Below are positions 24,897 through 35,110 of a stretch of 64,000 nucleotides of DNA, piece after piece. The stretch spans positions 248,001-312,000 of the forward strand of contig CAWBAK010000007.1 of NCBI GenBank assembly GCA_963786805.1. Direction: 5' to 3'. The position numbers and the translations under genes are program-made. Within the stretch, counting starts at the first letter, position 1, and each line of letters opens with the position of its first letter. Below the pieces are notes generated by a model. It was given only the letters and a program-made list of their open reading frames with translations, searched no databases and was not told the origin of the DNA. The stretch is from CALGFI01 sp963786805 (GTDB lineage: Bacteria; Actinomycetota; UBA4738; HRBIN12).

Positions 24897-25994
24897 CTAC
24901 TGGAGGTTCGCGAAGACCATCCGACCGGTCGCGGTCTTGATGATGTTCCGCACGAGGACGGTGACCTGGCTGCCGATGCGCTCCTCCGCGGCCTCCACGA
25001 CCACCATCGTGCCGTCGTCGAGGTACCCCACCGCCTGCGCATGCTCTCGGCCGCTCTTCACGAGCTCGACCTCGACATGATCGCCGGGCACCAGGGGGAG
25101 CCGGAAGGCCGCTGCGAGATCGTTCAGGCTCGGCACGGGCACGCCGAGCGCGTGTGCGACCTTGGACAGGTTGTGGTCCGTGGTGATGAGCGAGGCGCCG
25201 CGGTCGCGCGCGAGCGCGACGAGCGCCGCGTCCACGTCGGACACGCCGTCCTCCTCGACCAGGTGGATGTTGACCGTCGCCGCACGCTTCAGCTCAGCCA
25301 GCATGTCGAGTCCGCGCCGTCCGCGCGCTCGACGCCTCGGGTCGGACGTGTCGGCGATCGCCTGCAGCTCGCGGAGCACGGCCGTATGGATCAGCAGGTC
25401 GCCGGAGAGGAATCCGGTCGAGACCAGATCGGTGACACGCCCGTCGATCAGGGCGCTCGTGTCGATGACGCTCACCTCGCCGCGGGCGACGCCGGCGGCG
25501 CGCGGCTTCAGGCCGATCAGGCCGAACAGCTCTTCGCTCTTGGTCCGGCCGACCCGGAACCCCGCGTACCCGAGCGTCACGTACATGAACGCCACGGTCG
25601 TCCACGCGGCGAGCGGCGGGAGACGGAACACCGGGATCGAGAGCAGCGCCGCCGCGGCGAGGCCCATCAGCATCCCGCCCGTTCCCGCGACGACCTCGGC
25701 AGCCGGGACCCGCCGGATGTCCTCCTCGATCGTCCGGACCGCGGTCGCCGTCTGCCGTCCGAGGACGCCACCGAGGACGAATCCGGTCGCGGAGCCGAGG
25801 ACGATGCCGAGGAGGGTGTGAGACGTCGAGGGAGGGGCGACCCTCGTGCCGATCGAGTAGCCGGCGACGGCGAAGAGCACGACGAAGATGAGGCGGACGA
25901 ACTCGACGAGCCTCCCTCGCGGGAGGCGGCGGTGTTCGTCGGCCACACGGGCGCGGATCCGCCCGCTCCTGGTCCTGGCGCCGTGGAGGAGCAT
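24897..25994 (-). CDS. PIN-TRAM membrane protein (YacL-like)
   Basis: A predicted membrane-bound RNase. Four hydrophobic segments occupy roughly residues 38-145 (FVRLIFVVLFAVAGYSIG, HTLLGIVLGSATGFVLGG, GGMLMGLAAAALLSIPVF, WTTVAFMYVTLGYAGF). A PIN nuclease domain follows with its acidic residues in VSVIDTSALIDGR, AVLRELQ, DVDAALVALARD and LITTDHNL, and a C-terminal TRAM domain (PGDHVEVELVKSGREHAQAVGYLDDG in part) for RNA binding. The start is uncertain: ATG at 25994 is used, but GTG at 25946 would begin nearer the first helix. Between ispD and carD, as in many Actinomycetota and Firmicutes. Confidence 0.85.
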   Translation of the reverse strand: MLLHGARTRSGRIRARVADEHRRLPRGRLVEFVRLIFVVLFAVAGYSIGTRVAPPSTSHTLLGIVLGSATGFVLGGVLGRQTATAVRTIEEDIRRVPAAEVVAGTGGMLMGLAAAALLSIPVFRLPPLAAWTTVAFMYVTLGYAGFRVGRTKSEELFGLIGLKPRAAGVARGEVSVIDTSALIDGRVTDLVSTGFLSGDLLIHTAVLRELQAIADTSDPRRRARGRRGLDMLAELKRAATVNIHLVEEDGVSDVDAALVALARDRGASLITTDHNLSKVAHALGVPVPSLNDLAAAFRLPLVPGDHVEVELVKSGREHAQAVGYLDDGTMVVVEAAEERIGSQVTVLVRNIIKTATGRMVFANLQ

Positions 25995-26132
25995 CTCCCC
26001 TGATGACTCGACGCGCATCCGCCCGGACTTGACCCGAAAGGGGGACCTCGGACGCCGGCCGGGCACCGCGGAGCTCACGCGGCAGCTCGGCGGTCGATCG
26101 AGCTCAGGCTGTGGCGGGGCTTGGGGCTGGGC

Positions 26133-26642
26133 TCAGGCTTGAGCCAAGGCCCGGGCGCCGTGGGAGTCGTCCAGGACCTTGTCGATCATCGCCTCGGCCT
26201 TCTCCTCGTCTCCGCCGGTGGCGTAGGTCAGCTCGGAGACCAGGATCTGACGGGCCTTGGTGATCATCCGCTTCTCGCCGGCGGAAAGTCCCCGCTCGCG
26301 CTCACGGATGGAGAGGTTCCTGACGACCTCGGCGACCTGGTAGATGTCACCCGAACGGAGCTTCTCGATGTTGTTCTTGAACCGTCGGCTCCAGTTGGCG
26401 GCCATCTTGGACTCGTCCTCCTTGAGGACGTTCAGCACCTTCTTGATCTCGTTCTTGCCGACGACGGAGCGCAGGCCGACCTCTTCGGTGCTCTCGACCG
26501 GGACCATCAGGGTGAGGTCCCCATAGGAGACCCGGAGCTTGAAGTACTTGCGCTTCTCGCCGAAGAACTCCCGGACGCAGAGGTCTTCGATCACTGCTGC
26601 GCCGTGTTCCGGATGTACAACCGTGTCGCCTTTGCGGAACAC
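26133..26642 (-). CDS. carD: CarD-family RNA polymerase-binding regulator
   Basis: Global regulator that binds the RNA polymerase beta lobe and stabilises open promoter complexes. The 169-residue product has the N-terminal RID domain (MFRKGDTVVHPEHGAAVIEDL...KYFKLRVSYGDLTLMVPVES) and the helical C-terminal DNA-contacting domain with the conserved tryptophan in MAANWSRRFKNN. Length matches actinobacterial CarD. It starts at GTG, about six bases after GAGGGGG. In M. tuberculosis CarD is essential and tunes rRNA expression; the same is inferred here. Confidence 0.95.
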   Translation of the reverse strand: MFRKGDTVVHPEHGAAVIEDLCVREFFGEKRKYFKLRVSYGDLTLMVPVESTEEVGLRSVVGKNEIKKVLNVLKEDESKMAANWSRRFKNNIEKLRSGDIYQVAEVVRNLSIRERERGLSAGEKRMITKARQILVSELTYATGGDEEKAEAMIDKVLDDSHGARALAQA

Positions 26643-26800
26643 AAGACCCCCTCAGGGACGATGGATGGCCGTGGGACCATAGCCAGAGTAGCACGCGGAG
26701 CCCTTGCGCCGCAACTCAAAAGCGCAGGTCAGAGGCCCTATCCGGCCCCTTTTCGGCGAGGTCCCGTCGCCCGGGAGGCCTAGGCCGGAAGACCCCCAGT

Positions 26801-28117
26801 CTACGCCCGGCGCCCAGCCGCCCAGGTCAGGGCGTCTTTCACGTGTCGGACCGGGATGATCGCGATGCCGTCCATCGAGTCGCTTCCAGGCGGAGCGAAG
26901 ACGGTGCGAACACCCACCGCGCGAGCGGCGGCGAGGCGATTGCTCATCGCGCCGCTCCCGCGGACCAGGCCCGTCAGACCGACCTCGCCGACGAACGCCG
27001 AGTCGGCCGGCGCGGGCACACTCGTCGCGGCCGACGCCAACGCCGCCGCGAGCGCCAGGTCGCACGCCGGGTCGTCCACCTTCGCGCCACCGGAGGAGGC
27101 ACCGAACAGGTCCGAGCGCCCCAGCCGAACGCCGGAACGCTCGAGCACGGCGGCCACGAGCTGGAAACGCCGTGGATCGAGGCCGCTGACCTGACGACGG
27201 GCAGGGCCCTCCGTCGGCGCGACGAGCGCCTGGACCTCCACCGCGAGCGCTCTGCGGCCGGCGCGCGGCAGGGCGATCGCCGCACCGGGCTCCCCGTGCC
27301 CGGAGACCAGGAGCGCGGTCGGATCGATCTCGCGGAGGCCTCCCGCGGTCATCTCGAGCCAGGCAACCTCTCCCTCGGGGCCGAAGCGGTTCTTCCCGCC
27401 CGTCAACATCCGCAGCCCCGAGCGCGCATCGCCGTCGAACGTGAGCACGACGTCCACGGCATGCTCGAGCGTGCGTGGCCCCGCGACGTCTCCGTCCTTC
27501 GTGACATGCCCGGTGAGCAGGACCGCCATCCCCTCGGTCTTGGCCAGGCCGACCAGGGCATCCGTGCACGCTCGGACCTGCGCCGTGCCTCCGGGAACCT
27601 GTCCGGCATCGGGATCGCGCAGGGTCTGGACCGAATCCACCGCGAGCAGGAACGGGCGTGCCGCCCGTGCCGCGTCCAGGACACTTCCGAGCTCGCGCCC
27701 CGGGGTGAAGGCCACGGCCGCCCCCTCCACGCCCAGGCGGCGGGCGCGAGCCGCGACCTGCCGTCGCGATTCCTCACCTGAGGCCAGCAGGCACGGAAGT
27801 CCCCCGGCGGTGAGATTGGCGACCAACTGGAGCAGGAGCGTGGACTTGCCGATGCCGGGCTCGCCCGCGAGCAGCGTCACGCCTCCGGGGACCAGACCTC
27901 CTCCCAGCACCCGGTCGATGCCCGCGAACCCCGCCGAGACGCGCCGCTCGTCCTCGGGCTCGTGCGCGAGCGTCTGGACCTCGACCGTGCTCGACACGGT
28001 CCCGCTCGAGCGCGCCTCGATCGTTCCCCAGCCGCCGCAGCCGGGGCATCGCCCGGCCCACTGCGCGAGCTGCTGCCCGCAGTCGCGGCACGAATGAAGC
28101 GTTCGGGACCGGCCCAC
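26801..28117 (-). CDS. radA: DNA repair protein RadA
   Basis: RecA-like branch-migration ATPase in homologous recombination. The 438-residue product has a four-cysteine zinc finger at residues 10, 13, 24 and 27 (CRDC...CPGC), Walker A GEPGIGKS at about 85-92, the RadA-specific KNRFG motif (GGKNRFGPEGEVAW) and a C-terminal Lon-protease-like domain lacking protease residues. The GTG start is preceded by TAGCGT at eight bases, so a leaderless transcript is likely. disA, its usual actinobacterial neighbour, is absent. A 20-bp inverted repeat lies in the divergent intergenic region. Confidence 0.95.
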   Translation of the reverse strand: MGRSRTLHSCRDCGQQLAQWAGRCPGCGGWGTIEARSSGTVSSTVEVQTLAHEPEDERRVSAGFAGIDRVLGGGLVPGGVTLLAGEPGIGKSTLLLQLVANLTAGGLPCLLASGEESRRQVAARARRLGVEGAAVAFTPGRELGSVLDAARAARPFLLAVDSVQTLRDPDAGQVPGGTAQVRACTDALVGLAKTEGMAVLLTGHVTKDGDVAGPRTLEHAVDVVLTFDGDARSGLRMLTGGKNRFGPEGEVAWLEMTAGGLREIDPTALLVSGHGEPGAAIALPRAGRRALAVEVQALVAPTEGPARRQVSGLDPRRFQLVAAVLERSGVRLGRSDLFGASSGGAKVDDPACDLALAAALASAATSVPAPADSAFVGEVGLTGLVRGSGAMSNRLAAARAVGVRTVFAPPGSDSMDGIAIIPVRHVKDALTWAAGRRA

Positions 28118-28131
28118 GGGGGCGGACGCTA
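28118..28131 (-). promoter_or_regulatory. Putative leaderless -10 box for radA
   Basis: TAGCGT on the minus strand ends eight bases before the radA GTG start and touches the outer end of the left arm of the inverted repeat. Confidence 0.55.
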
Positions 28132-28197
28132 GCGCCCGGCACCGACACGCCGAGACGAGCTCGACGCCGAGCGCCGCCGTGTCGGTGCCGGGCGCTA
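28130..28197. repeat. 20-bp perfect inverted repeat between divergent genes
   Basis: Arms at 28130-28149 and 28178-28197 are perfect reverse complements of 20 bases, separated by 28 bases. Each outer edge carries one divergent -10 box (radA on the left, the hypothetical gene on the right). There is no T-run on either side, so it is unlikely to be a terminator; a symmetric operator or shared control element is inferred. Confidence 0.8.
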
Positions 28198-28209
28198 CGG
28201 TCTCGCGCC
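28196..28209 (+). promoter_or_regulatory. Putative leaderless -10 box for hypothetical gene
   Basis: TACGGT ends eight bases before the ATG at 28210 and overlaps the outer end of the right inverted-repeat arm. Confidence 0.5.
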
Positions 28210-28533
28210 ATGGCCGTCGCGCTCGAGAGCCTCGGTGAGCTCCGCGTCGACGGCGTGCCCGGCGGCCGCAAGGACTCGCCGCCGCTCGTGCTCGTCGAGT
28301 GGCACGACGCGTGGTTCGATTTCGACCTGCCCGACGTGGAGGAACGCCGCGCCGACTACCTCGTCCGGACCGTCGGGTTCCTCGTCGCCGAAGATCCGCG
28401 GTTCCTCTCGCTGGCGCAGGAGGTCCTGCCCGAGGGGGAGGGATTCCGTGCCGTCACGCACATCCCGGTCGCGATCGTCGAGCGGGTCCAACGGCTCACG
28501 CCACGCGGGGCTGAGGGAACGTATACTCCGTGA
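28210..28533 (+). CDS. Hypothetical 107-residue protein divergent from radA
   Basis: No family is recognised. The product is acidic, soluble and compact, with VEWHDAWFDFDLPDVEERRADYLVRTVGFLV as its most distinctive stretch (aromatic and acidic residues, partly quoted as EWHDAWFDFD) and a C-terminal helix with IVERVQRL. Codon use looks like that of its neighbours and the ATG has a leaderless-type promoter, so it is probably a real gene. A TATACT box lies over its last codons and would drive the following leader. Confidence 0.6.
   Translation: MAVALESLGELRVDGVPGGRKDSPPLVLVEWHDAWFDFDLPDVEERRADYLVRTVGFLVAEDPRFLSLAQEVLPEGEGFRAVTHIPVAIVERVQRLTPRGAEGTYTP
28522..28527 (+). promoter_or_regulatory. 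-10 box for leader/mini-gene
   Basis: TATACT, a near-perfect -10 hexamer, just before the stop of the preceding gene. No clear -35 element was found at 16-18 bases. Confidence 0.45.
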
Positions 28534-28588
28534 GCACGCACCCGCCGATCGAGGTACGGGCCGAAGCACGGAAGGGAGGGATGTCCGG

Positions 28589-28642
28589 ATGACCGAGACC
28601 TTCGTCGCCGTGACGCCGCATCCCTTCGGGAGCGTCAGCTAG
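28589..28642 (+). CDS. Possible leader peptide or small protein, 17 residues
   Basis: The short frame MTETFVAVTPHPFGSVS has an upstream AAGGGAGGG and is overlapped by a three-codon frame whose stop shares bases with its ATG. It lies between a TATACT promoter and a hairpin terminator. No amino acid run typical of attenuation leaders is present, so it could be either a regulatory leader for the kinase downstream or an independent small protein. Confidence 0.35.
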   Translation: MTETFVAVTPHPFGSVS

Positions 28643-28643
28643 C

Positions 28644-28661
28644 CGGGTCGCTGCAGACCCG
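28644..28661 (+). other. Small hairpin in kinase leader
   Basis: CGGGTC and GACCCG pair around a six-base loop, directly after the short frame and eight bases before the terminator. It could pause or compete with the terminator. Confidence 0.4.
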
Positions 28662-28669
28662 CATCGCCG

Positions 28670-28697
28670 AGCCGCCCGCTGGGGCGGCTTTCTCTTT
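28670..28697 (+). terminator. Hairpin terminator upstream of RIO-like kinase
   Basis: AGCCGCCC and GGGCGGCT form an eight-base stem with a four-base loop, followed by TTCTCTTT. It lies between the short frame and the kinase gene, so it either ends a mini-transcript or attenuates the kinase. Confidence 0.7.
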
Positions 28698-28792
28698 GCC
28701 CGGATCCTGACCCGAAGGAGGTCCGCCATGCCTGTGAGCGCCCTGCACCGCAAGGACACCCGCACAACCCATCGGTCGAAAGGAACCCCGCG

Positions 28793-29569
28793 TTGGAATC
28801 CATGGAGAACGAGCAGCACGGCTCCGCCGAGCACTTCCTCGACGAGGGCCTGATCACCGACGTCATCAGGATCGTGAAGACGGGCAAGGAGGCGTCCGTG
28901 CACCTCTGTCGCGCCAACCGGTCCATGACCGGCGAGGACCTCCTCGCGCTGAAGGTGTATCACCCGCTCGATCGTCGGGACTTCCGCGACGAGTCCCTGT
29001 ATCGCGACGGCGAGTGGATCAAGGAGCGCAGGATCCGCGTGGCGCTCGAGAAGAAGACGCGTTTCGGCCGCGAGGTGCAGGGCGCGATCTGGGTGGACCG
29101 CGAGTGGGAGACGCTCCGCGCGCTCGCCGAAGCCGGCGTGTCCGTGCCGCGTCCGGTCGCGGCCACCGAGGACGCGATCCTGATGACCTACATCGGCGAC
29201 GAACACCAGGCGGCGCCGCAGCTCCGCTCGTACCGTCCCGATGCCGACGAGGCGCCGGAGCTCTTCCGCCAGGTGATGAAGGCGATCGAGCTGATGCTGT
29301 ACCGCAACGTCGTGCATGGCGACCTCTCTCCGTACAACGTGCTCGTATGGGAGGGCACGGCGACGATCATCGATCTCCCGCAGGCCGTGGACCCGCGGAA
29401 GAACCGGCATGCCGAACGGCTGCTCGAACGCGACGTCACGAAGATGTGCGAGTACTTCGCCCGCTACGGGATCCGCTCGTCGCCAGAGAGCCTCGCGTCC
29501 GACCTGTCGACCGCGTGGCGGTTCGCCGACCTCGTTCCGGAGGAGCTTCGCGTGGAGCTCGACCTGTAG
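28793..29569 (+). CDS. RIO1-like atypical serine kinase
   Basis: A bacterial RIO-family protein kinase. Visible features are the N-lobe lysine in LALKVYHPLDRRDF, the catalytic loop NVVHGDLSPYNVLVWEG and the metal-binding IIDLPQAVDP, replacing the DFG motif. Archaeal and eukaryotic RIO1 act in ribosome maturation; bacterial roles are unknown. This frame starts at TTG. A much stronger start signal, AAGGAGGT five bases before ATG at 28728, opens a different frame encoding MPVSALHRKDTRTTHRSKG; a single indel near 28780 would fuse it to the kinase, giving about 21 more residues. The leader upstream contains a terminator. Confidence 0.85.
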   Translation: MESMENEQHGSAEHFLDEGLITDVIRIVKTGKEASVHLCRANRSMTGEDLLALKVYHPLDRRDFRDESLYRDGEWIKERRIRVALEKKTRFGREVQGAIWVDREWETLRALAEAGVSVPRPVAATEDAILMTYIGDEHQAAPQLRSYRPDADEAPELFRQVMKAIELMLYRNVVHGDLSPYNVLVWEGTATIIDLPQAVDPRKNRHAERLLERDVTKMCEYFARYGIRSSPESLASDLSTAWRFADLVPEELRVELDL

Positions 29570-29599
29570 AAGGTCGCCGACAACTTCGGGCGCGGCGGC

Positions 29600-29982
29600 C
29601 TACGCCTCGCGGGCGCCACGGAACTCGAGCGTGTAGCTCCAGCTGGAGCCGTCGGAGGCGTGCTCGAACCGCTGGAGCCGGCCGATCTCGCCGCCCGGCA
29701 GGAGCATCGGAAGGCCCAGGTGTTCCTCGCTGGGCCAGACGTCCCGCGCGCTCGCGCTCCTCCATCGAGACGATGCTCATCGGGGTCGCTGCCCTCCGCC
29801 TCCATGGGCTCGCACCAGTCGGACTCCTCGGCGGGCAGGAGTTGGCGGACGCGTACGTAGCGGACGGGCGCGTGCATGAGGAGGGGTTCGCCGGGCGACT
29901 TCCAGGCCTTGCCGAAGAAGCGCCAGCGCTCGCCGTCCCTGGAGGTCTCGACGGCCCAGCATTCCTCGTTGCCGAGGCTCAT
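29600..29982 (-). CDS. Hypothetical protein, frameshifted
   Basis: No family recognised. The N-terminal frame begins MSLGNEECWAVETSRDGERW and continues through RYVRVRQLLPAEESDW to about residue 75. A second frame then gives a sensible C-terminus, SARDVWPSEEHLGLPMLLPGG through SSWSYTLEFRGAREA and a stop. The junction is near 29755, where one base must be gained or lost. The joined product of about 127 residues ends just beyond the convergent kinase stop. The beta-rich pattern suggests a small discoidin- or jelly-roll-like fold, which is speculative. Confidence 0.55.
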
Positions 29983-30130
29983 GGAGCGACCCTACGACGC
30001 CGCTCGCGATCGGGGAACTCCGAACGCATCGGCCGCCGGCCCTTTCGGACGCGTCCCCTGTGCAGACGCCAGCGAAGGGACCATCCTTAACGCTCCCTAA
30101 GCGCTGAAGGCCCCGGCGGCATCGAGGAGG

Positions 30131-30658
30131 GTGATGCAGGCAGAGGGCGACGTCGTCAGGCTCCCCTTGGCGAGGGAGCACCCGGACCCCGCGGATTTCT
30201 CGGCGTTCTTCGCCGAGGAGCACCGCGAGGTGTTCAAAGCGCTCTTCTTCGTCACCGGTAACCGGGCGGACGCGGCCGAGCTGATGCAGGACGCCTTCTT
30301 GAAGCTCTGGGAGCGGTGGGACAGCATCGACCGGATCGCCGACCTCAGGGGGTACCTGTTCCGCGTGGCGCTCAACGGGTTCCGGATGCGAGCGCGCGCC
30401 GCACGCCGGGCCACGCGGAGGCTGATACCGATCACCACGTCGCCGGACCCGTTCGACGAGGTGAACCTGAGGGAGGACGTCAAACGCATGCTGCTCGAGC
30501 TCTCACCCCGCCAACGCGCCGCCCTCGTCCTGCTCGACCAGTACGGCTACGGCTCGGAGGAGGCCGCGAGGATCATGGGCATCCGCCCCTCGACGGTCCG
30601 AGCGCTTGCCTCCCAGGGCCGAGCCGTGCTCAGAGCCTCAGGAGGCCCGCATGCCTGA
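30131..30658 (+). CDS. ECF-type RNA polymerase sigma factor
   Basis: Extracytoplasmic-function sigma factor of 175 residues. Region 2 is visible as FFAEEHREVFKALFFVTGNRADAAELMQDAFLKLWERW and region 4 as LSPRQRAALVLLDQYGYGSEEAARIMGIRPSTVRALASQGR (quoted in part), the DNA-binding helix-turn-helix. It directs transcription of a small regulon, normally restrained by a partner. The downstream membrane-anchored propeller gene overlaps its stop by eight bases and is the likely partner. A GAGGAGG lies just before the GTG/ATG start pair. A GGAACT at 30014 could be an autoregulatory -35 element, but no matching -10 was found. Confidence 0.9.
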   Translation: MMQAEGDVVRLPLAREHPDPADFSAFFAEEHREVFKALFFVTGNRADAAELMQDAFLKLWERWDSIDRIADLRGYLFRVALNGFRMRARAARRATRRLIPITTSPDPFDEVNLREDVKRMLLELSPRQRAALVLLDQYGYGSEEAARIMGIRPSTVRALASQGRAVLRASGGPHA

Positions 30659-31691
30659 GCTGAGGGAGGTATTCGAGATGACCACGAGACAAGTGGAACC
30701 GGACGTCGACGCGTGGCGCGAACAGCAGAAGCACCAGCGTCGGTCGTCCAGGAACAGGAAGTTCGGCGCATTCGCTGTGGCCGCCGCGATCGGGGTCGCA
30801 GTGGTTGTGGTCCTGATCGTGGCGAACCGTCCGGGAACGGACACGACGACCCCGGCCACAGACCCGTCCCCGACGCAGCTGCCAGAGGTCACCAGGGCGT
30901 CACTCGTGGACCTCGGGACCGGAGCTGTCACACCGCTACCCGCGTCGATCCAGGGCGGTTCGATCTACTTCGACGTCGCCGGATGGCACGATGTTCGCCT
31001 ACAGCCCGTGCTGCTTCACGAGCAATCCGGCCTTCGTCGCGAACGTCGACGGAACCGGCGAACGTCCGATCACGCCGGAGGGGGTCGAGGGGTTCGGCCC
31101 CAGGTGGTCTCCGGACGGCTCGATGCTCGTTTACCAGCAGCGAGACGGCGCTACCTAGAAGATCGGGAATCTCGTTTTCGTTGACGTAGGCTCGGGGGAG
31201 ACGACACAGGTCACGGACCTCGATCCGGCGACCTACGGCTGGTGGTTCATGGCTCCGAGCTTCAGCCCGGACGGACTGAGACGATCATCTTCCACATGCC
31301 GAGAGGTCCCGACGATTCGGCGAGCACGCGCTGGGACCTGTGGTCGGTTCCGGCCTTCGGCGGCGAGCCCACGCTCGTGGTCCGCGACGCCAGCATGGGT
31401 GTCTACTCACCGAGCGGCGACGCGCTCGCGTACCTCGACTCGCCGCGCGGGTCTTGGGCCTCCTCCAGACTCATGGTCGCGAACGCGGACGGCAGCGATC
31501 CGAGGGTGCTCGTGCAGGGTGATCAGATCGATTTCCCTCGATGGTCGCCGGATGGGACGAGGATCGCCTACACGGACGGCGGCCGGACCGACGTCGTCGA
31601 CGTCGCCACCGGTGAGACGTCGGTGGCGGCAGAGGGTGGCGGAGCGACCGACTGGTTCGACGAGAACACCCTGGTCATCGTCCCGGACTAG
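30651..31691 (+). pseudogene. Membrane-anchored TolB-like propeller, disrupted
   Basis: Likely partner of the ECF sigma factor. The N-terminal cytoplasmic segment PELREVFEMTTRQVEPDVDAW is followed by a membrane helix (FGAFAVAAAIGVAVVVVLIV) and an extracellular WD40/TolB-type propeller with WSPDGSMLVYQQRDG, FSPDG, SPSGDALAYLD and WSPDGTRIAYTDGG blades. The coding frame changes near 30980 and again near 31278, and an in-frame TAG at 31156-31158 interrupts the middle part. Two indels could be sequence errors; the added nonsense codon makes real decay possible. The start is ATG at 30651, five bases after AGGAGG. Confidence 0.7.
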
Positions 31692-31717
31692 CGATCCGCC
31701 GACGCCAGGCACCGAAC

Positions 31718-31745
31718 GGCCCGGCAGCCTGTCGGTTGCCGGGCC
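31718..31745. terminator. Hairpin between convergent genes
   Basis: GGCCCGGCA and TGCCGGGCC form a perfect nine-base stem with a ten-base loop, between the propeller stop and the clpC stop. No T-run follows. Confidence 0.45.
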
Positions 31746-31759
31746 ATCGGTCTTGCGGC

Positions 31760-31779
31760 CGGGCGGTGGGGACCGCCCG
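31760..31779. terminator. Second hairpin between convergent genes
   Basis: CGGGCGGT, a GGGG loop and ACCGCCCG form an eight-base stem, 14 bases after the first hairpin and 17 bases from the clpC stop. Together they may act as a bidirectional terminator. Confidence 0.45.
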
Positions 31780-31796
31780 ACGATCTGAGCGCTCGG

Positions 31797-34286
<2,490 letters not shown>

Positions 34287-34706
34287 CTCTCTACCCCCGG
34301 GGCCGGAGCCCCTTGTGTCGAACAATCTCGGGGATCGCCGGACCCCGTCCTACCCCCGAGGCAGGTCGAGCGCCCCGGTGCAGCGCCATGCTTGCGCGCC
34401 ATCCGAAGCGCCCCACGGGGGCAGTATACCCCTGAGGCCCGATACCACCGTTTGGCCTACCCGAGACATCCATACCCGCGTGCCGCCTCTCTCCAGGGTC
34501 TTCGGCCCGAAATGGCCCGGAGATGAGGCCAAGATGACACCGGCCGAACGATGTAGGCCGTTCAGGGTCCGCGATGGCTCCAAAGGACCACGCATATTCC
34601 CCCCTTTAGGGCGTTGTGGGCGACCGACCCTGTCGGCCAGGATTGACCCTAGTCGGCGTGTGCCGGGCTTCCCCGGAGGTCTTCCCTAGAAGGAGACGAT
34701 CCAACG
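34287..34706. other. 420-bp intergenic region between clpC and receiver gene
   Basis: Divergent control region. On the minus strand it holds the clpC -10 candidate; on the plus strand AAGGAGA precedes the TTG start of the receiver gene. No CIRCE, HAIR or clear ClgR box was found by eye, no tRNA or hairpin with a T-run was seen, and short open frames in it do not look coding. Confidence 0.6.
34423..34428 (-). promoter_or_regulatory. Candidate clpC -10 box
   Basis: TATACT on the minus strand; the expected 5' untranslated region is about 130 bases. The -35 region (AACGGT or ACGGTG at 17-18 bases) is poor. Confidence 0.5.
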
Positions 34707-35108
34707 TTGCGAGTCCTGGTTGTCGACGACCACCCTGCCTTCCGTCGAGCGCTCACGTCCGCGTTGCGGATGGTGAAGGACATCGAAGTGGCGGGGGAGG
34801 CCGGTGGAGGGATCGAGGCCGCGCGCCGTGCGGTGGACGGCGAGGCTGACCTCGTGCTCATGGACCTGTCGATGCCGGACTTGGACGGGATCGAGGCGAT
34901 GCGGCGGATCCACAGCGAGAGGCCCGATCTGCCGGTCGTCATCCTCACGGCCCACGCAGATCCCGGCGTCGAGAAAGAAGCTCGTGATGCGGGCGCCTCG
35001 GGGTTCCTCGCGAAGGGAACGGCCCTGGAGGATCTCGTCATCGTCCTGCACGAGGCGGCCGACGTCGTGCACGAGATACCCGACACCGCGCCTTCCAACG
35101 GCGGGTAG
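34707..35108 (+). CDS. Single-domain response regulator receiver
   Basis: A 133-residue CheY-like receiver without an output domain. The acidic pair is in VLVVDDHP, the phosphoacceptor aspartate is at about 53 in LVLMDLSMPDLDG, the threonine switch is in VILTAHAD and the lysine is in FLAKGT. It starts at TTG, about eleven bases after AAGGAGA. No kinase is adjacent, so its partner is unknown; it may relay phosphate or act by protein binding. The stop lies two bases from the convergent lysS stop. Confidence 0.88.
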   Translation: MRVLVVDDHPAFRRALTSALRMVKDIEVAGEAGGGIEAARRAVDGEADLVLMDLSMPDLDGIEAMRRIHSERPDLPVVILTAHADPGVEKEARDAGASGFLAKGTALEDLVIVLHEAADVVHEIPDTAPSNGG

Positions 35109-35110
35109 CG

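Noticed and set aside
28130..28197. Inverted repeat at radA as a transcription terminator
   Set aside because: It lies between divergent gene starts, has a 28-base loop and lacks T-runs, so termination is not a sensible reading.
31156..31158. In-frame TAG in the propeller gene as a recoded pyrrolysine codon
   Set aside because: No pyl genes or recoding element are visible, the gene also has frame changes, and the codon falls in a loop before a blade where Gln would fit by one base change.
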